Positions 60,101 through 64,000 of a DNA stretch of 64,000 bases are shown piece by piece. Every line of letters starts with the position of its first letter. Positions within the stretch are counted from its first letter, which is position 1. A program made the position numbers and the translations under genes. Origin of the DNA: Trachythela sp. YZ-2020 (taxonomy: Eukaryota; Cnidaria; Anthozoa; Malacalcyonacea; Clavulariidae); assembly GCA_016169945.1 (NCBI GenBank), contig JADLSH010000318.1, forward strand, positions 1,708,501 to 1,772,500, in the 5' to 3' direction. Under the pieces are notes generated by a model. The model saw only the letters and a program-made list of their open reading frames with translations, had not been told where the DNA came from and did no database searches.

Positions 60101-62803
60101 TTGTGCTTTCCCATAGGCAAAGCCCTGTAAACAAATAGCAAAAAAATATGCAAGAACATTAAAAAGCCATAGGCTTGCCGTGTATAAATAGCAGAGTAAA
60201 TAAACCCATGGAGATTCATGGAGAAACAACTTGATCGGCAAACCTTACATGGAGAGACATCTTTATTGATCAAACCTTGCGTCTATTTTCGACATGCAGC
60301 GAACTTGACTTCTCACAGTCTGTACTCAGCAGTAAAGACATCGAATATATTGAAATTTATACTACACATTTCCTTCTTCCAGATCAAGATAATGGTACAC
60401 CAGAGTTTCAAATATCTCAACATTTAAATAATTGAACTTTGCTACGAGCGGTCAAGTTCACTGTAAGGTTATTGCGCGTATATGAGTATCTAATAGTGAT
60501 GTCTAAATCCCTGGTCAAATGAGGATGAGAGTTGATGAGAGTTAGCAAGCGAGAGTTTGCTCCGGTCAAACGAGAACAAGAGTTGCACGAGAGTTGACTG
60601 GATATTACCACGCGTACCGGTCAAACGAGGGAAAACTCTCATCAACACTCGTAATTTAACCAGCTCAAAGTTGACGAGATTGCATGGTTTCAACTTCGTT
60701 ACCAGGCTCTTCCCCTTGCGGAGGAAAGACCCTGGTAGGAGCTGGTCACGTTAAAATCTAGGAAAAGGACTAGTTAATTGACAATCTCGTCCCCAGGAAA
60801 ATGACGTAACAACTCTAATTATAAATCTGCTAGATTTTAGCAGATCACGTGACCAGCTCCTACCAGGGTCTTTCCTCAACAAGAAGGAAGAGCCTGGGAA
60901 CGAGGTTGTGAAAGTTGATGATCAAACGCGAGCGAAAGTTGGAACTCTCATTGACTCTCGTCAATTCTCATTCTCGTTTGACCAGGGCTTCAGTAAACGC
61001 ATGCAAAGCCCACTCAAATTGCATTCACGACCCAACGTTTCGACACTGTGGTTTAGTGTCTTAATCACGGTTGATCTAAAGTAGTCCCAAGGTTCCCTAT
61101 ATACTCGAGGGATGAAGCCACGCACAGTACAGTAATTCCCAACAATTTGTGACAATAACTTTCATCTTGTCTAACCTACCATAAGAGCGCTTGGCGGTCG
61201 TTTTTCCATTTCCGAATTTTTTTCAATTTTCTCAACTTGTTTCACTTTTTCAGGTACATCAAAGTTCACTATGGGATCTTTTGAATTATCACCAGAAGTC
61301 TCGTCATATCCCAACCTTGACAGCAGTTTACAGCCAGCTCTGGTTCGTTTGAGTTTCCGCATTAGTTCATGAGAACATTCCATCGTCGGGGAGACGATTT
61401 CCTCAGCTTCAGAACTCGATCGGGAGGATATTGTTGAGTCTTTAAATGTCAGGTCAACGATGGAAAGACGTGGCTCAGGCTAGATGAAAAAACATATATT
61501 AAGAACACCAAGGTATATCACGGCACACGACAGTACATCACAGTACACTATAGTACATCACGGTACATCAAGCTACATAAAAGTACATAAATCAACAAAC
61601 CTTTTTATATAATTTTATCTTCGACACAATCGACGATGCCATTTTGATTTTCCGACTCTGAGTATTGAAACTGGCAGAATGGCTAGCGCTTGGAGGCTTT
61701 TTATCCATTGCAAGCCATTCATGTATATATTTATCTTTATCTACCATGCCATCGTCCCCTTGAGTCCCCAGAAGATTCGTGTTTTCCTTGGAGAGAGTTT
61801 TAAGGCGGTGCAGTGGTGCTGGCGTGTCCGAGTCTGGAGTGGGCGAACGAGAAAGGACGTTGATTTTGATGAACAAGTCTCGTAAGCCTTCTTTGTCTTT
61901 GATTCCTGAAAAGGAAGGAAGCAGAATAGATAAACACTGATCAAGTATACATAAATATGGTATACTAGAAGACACTCAGCAGCCCTTGAAAACGAGGTCG
62001 GCATTCGGCAATGCCGAGCTAGATGCCGACCTCTCAACCTCCCAGGTCGGCAAATCATTGCCGACCGCAATCCAGTTCTTCTCAGTGGAAAATGTTTTTT
62101 TAGCTACGGATAGCAGCTCAAAAAGCGTTCGTTCGTGTTTCCGTGCCAGGTCTTATAACTGTGACACCAGACGGCTGCATGACTTTGTAATTACTAGTGC
62201 TTGCAGCTGCTCCGAAATCGCAATTCCGGAGGTAGAAACTGAAAGTGGCCTCAAAAATGCCGAGAGGTGCCGACCTGAGTCAGATTTAGGTCTCAATTTT
62301 GACCTTTTTCGAGGGCTGACTCAGCATACCTCCGCTAACAAATTACGTCAAGCATTCGTGTATAAATTATACATGCACTAAGACAAACGTTTGCAAATTT
62401 CTCATCCAAATTTAACAAAAATCTTATCGACTTGTCCTTGGCCATTTGTCCCACAAACTTTCATATTACAATGTTTGATATTTTTTAGTTTTCCGTATCA
62501 GAGAGGCTCCGTGCTATAGTAAGAAAAATTTGTGGGAATTTTGTCAGGTATAAAGAAGACAATTTTTAATAAGTCAATATCTTACCCAGCAACTGTCCCA
62601 AAGCGTTCAAAGCGTCTCGCTGCAAATCCAGAGAACCTCGAGCTAAACATGATATAATCCCTTCGACAGCTTGGTTGGAAACAATGCGTAATTCTTGGAC
62701 AGTTTTGACACTTGCTCGACGAATGCCTGCTGCGGGATGGTGGAGATTGTCAACTACCACTTTTAACATCTTCTCTTTTTGTTCATCCGAAATACCAACA
62801 TTT
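57109..62803 (-). CDS. HEAT-repeat protein, C-terminal 8 exons (5' end outside window)
   Basis: Exons 62803-62586, 61905-61601, 61479-61180, 60124-59998, 59823-59617, 58912-58808, 58338-57781 and 57515-57109 join in phase to about 742 residues, ending in TGA. The first has two HEAT-like helix pairs (HPAAGIRRASVKTVQELRIV; LARGSLDLQRDALNALGQLL). The rest is hydrophilic and probably disordered, with KR-rich patches (RRRNGRCFRIKR) and ordered islands (GEWGEFDRDYVRYGTEGYEQ; VVPWTNVPYSLYTDVVGERL; WGRSRYGILEVVWAARGIYD). I cannot assign the family. HEATR4 or another cilia-associated HEAT protein is a guess. The exon at 62803 begins in mid-codon, so more exons lie beyond 64000. Confidence 0.8.
58420..58612. 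mobile_element. Mutator-like long-TIR element with 9-bp target duplication
   Basis: The ends CAGCCTCGTACCCAGGCGCT and its perfect inverse form arms of about 65-70 bases. They are flanked by ACCCAGTTC on both sides (58411-58419, 58613-58621). A 9-bp duplication and long arms are typical of Mutator-like elements. It lies in an intron of the HEAT gene. Confidence 0.8.
58934..59197 (-). mobile_element. SINE copy, reverse, near full length
   Basis: AACTAAACTAACTTTATTTA, TAGATAGCTGTATCAGTTC, GTCCAGTACC, CCTGCGGTGTTTGGTAGAGTC and ATTATGATCAGACAAC in order, ending at CACAGAGGTGAGCGGCACATGC. It abuts the AAAC microsatellite. Confidence 0.75.
59203..59608. repeat. About 400-bp (AAAC)n microsatellite with CAAGT interruptions
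   Basis: Runs of AAAC/ACAA broken at regular places by AACAAGTAAACAA and CCAACCAACC. It lies 9 bases from the exon at 59617 on the intron side. The Cys/Phe/Val-rich frames read from it on the minus strand are artefacts. Confidence 0.95.
60511..60985. mobile_element. MITE (CTGGTCAAA ends) with a nested foldback element
   Basis: The ends CTGGTCAAATGAGGATGAG and CATTCTCGTTTGACCAG match the element at 604-777. Inside, 60691-60908 is another inverted repeat (CAACTTCGTTACCAGGCTCTTCC against its inverse near 60887), resembling the CAGCCTCG-type element at 58420. Confidence 0.7.
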
Positions 62804-64000
62804 CTTCAAAAAATATTTCAAAAATTTCAACTAAACTATTATTTATACTGGATACCTATCTATGAGTTCTAAACTGTCTTCCTTGAGGTCCAGTAAAGAT
62901 CACCCCTTATTGGTCCAGTGTTAGTTTAGTTTAGTTTAGTTTAGGTTTCCTACTGTAGTAACCTACAGTAGGAAACCTAAACTAAACTAAACTAAACTAA
63001 ACTAAACTAAACTAAACTATTTCTATTTATACTGGATAACTCTATCAGTTCTCAACTGTTCTCCCTAGAGGTCCAGTAAGGAACATTCCTTGTTGGTCCA
63101 GTGCTACTACAGGAGGAAACCTAAACTAAACTAAACTAAACTAAGGCCCGTTTCAGACGCCGCTCCACTCATGCACCGAACTTAATTGTATTAGGTGCGA
63201 CTCTGGAGCGATACAAGAGCGGCAGTGATTCAAACGGCGTACAAAATATAACGTTGTTGACGAGAGAGCGCGTTCGCGCGGGAATTCTAAAATTAAAACA
63301 ATACGTAGACATTATAAAGTGGCTAAACTAATCCTAATAAATTACAGCAAATTTTGATTTAGGTTCAGCACATGAGTGGAGCAGCGTATGAATCAATAGA
63401 GACCTTTAGCATTGCGTTTTTCGCAAAAACCGCAAACCGCAAACCGCAAAAAAAAAAACGTGTGTCCTGCGGTGCGTCTTGCGGTCGCGTTTGGCGTTCT
63501 ACGTTTCGCAAGAAGGTGTTCTAGCGGTAATACGGCATAATGCAACAACGTTTTACATTTAAGTTTTTTATAACACCGTTTAACTACTAAAGCAAAGTTC
63601 TTTTGGCTCTTTTCTTTGATTTTTGCCTTTTTTTATATAAGATTATAACTTTACAAAGTTTTATATAGCTATTATTACCGAAACAAGAATAGCCATGGAA
63701 TAAATAAACAAAACATGGCGGACTCATTACGCGGTAGCGGTAGCAAACTCGAATGAAATGCACCCAAATGCCAAAACAACAAACTGCTACTGGCCGCAGC
63801 CCGTAACCTGAAACCGCGACGCGGGGTTCGAAAATCTAAAAATTAAAAATAGGTCTAATGTCGCTCCAACGTCGCATAATGCGACAAGCTCTGCCGAACT
63901 TCTGCCGAACTTATGTCGCTCCAAATTCTGCCGTACCTAATTTATTCATACGTCGCTCTTCTGTCGCACTTAATTCGTCATTTAAGTTCGGCGCATGAGT
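62804..64000. other. Intronic or upstream region of the HEAT gene; repeats only
   Basis: SINE 3' units in both orientations at 62833-63145, with TTTAGTTTAGTTTAG / CTAAACTAAACTAAA runs facing each other near 62921-63015. From about 63147 an inverted-repeat element starts (CGCTCCACTCATGCACCGAACTTAA), whose right arm (TTAAGTTCGGCGCATGAGT) ends at or beyond base 64000. No exon found. Confidence 0.5.
63147..64000. mobile_element. Inverted-repeat element, probably cut by the window end
   Basis: GCCGCTCCACTCATGCACCG at the left and CTTAATTCGTCATTTAAGTTCGG...CATGAGT at the right are inverted. Internal GTCGCTCC / GGAGCGA words recur. A run of ACCGCAAACCGCAAACCGC lies at 63430-63450. Confidence 0.6.

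Overview
This is an animal nuclear genome window: AT-rich, intron-dense, with GT-AG splice sites, long introns, tRNA-derived SINEs and many short non-autonomous DNA transposons. The secreted Gly/Met/His-rich proteins and the repeat style suggest a cnidarian, perhaps an anthozoan. That is an inference; no ribosomal or mitochondrial marker is present. Genes were rebuilt exon by exon from splice sites, reading phase and protein family knowledge.

Left part (1-16.4 kb): two divergent genes for large secreted, low-complexity matrix-like proteins. Gene A (minus, 4205 to beyond the left edge) has a signal peptide, a charged region, a His-rich patch, a Met/Pro/Gly-rich repeat and a His-Pro-aliphatic repeat. 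Gene B (plus, 8189-16363) has a signal peptide, an acidic heptad repeat, then about 2,000 residues of Gly-rich blocks punctuated by a Lys-rich, often Cys-bearing module. The large exon of gene B has a one-base reading-frame break. This locus is the best candidate for something undescribed.

Middle (17-37 kb): an orphan ORF (17002-17838, minus); a complete transportin-3 (TNPO3) gene in 27 exons (minus, 919 aa); and, divergent from it, a small four-helix membrane protein resembling TMEM72 (plus, 158 aa).

Right part (37.6-64 kb), all on the minus strand: an annexin of the A7/A11 type with a long Pro/Gly/Tyr-rich N-terminus (15 exons, 530 aa); a complete CCR4-type deadenylase CNOT6/CNOT6L (6 exons, 547 aa); and the 3' eight exons of a HEAT-repeat protein that starts beyond the right edge.

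Intergenic and intronic DNA is full of repeats. A tRNA-derived SINE occurs throughout, and its 3' part has expanded into a tandem array inside a TNPO3 intron. There are several hAT-like elements with 8-bp target duplications, two elements with 5-bp duplications, one with TTAA, one long-TIR element with a 9-bp duplication, many palindromes, microsatellites and a perfect 20-bp minisatellite. TNPO3 (nuclear import of SR proteins), CNOT6 (mRNA deadenylation) and the annexin are unrelated housekeeping genes. Only genes A and B look functionally linked.
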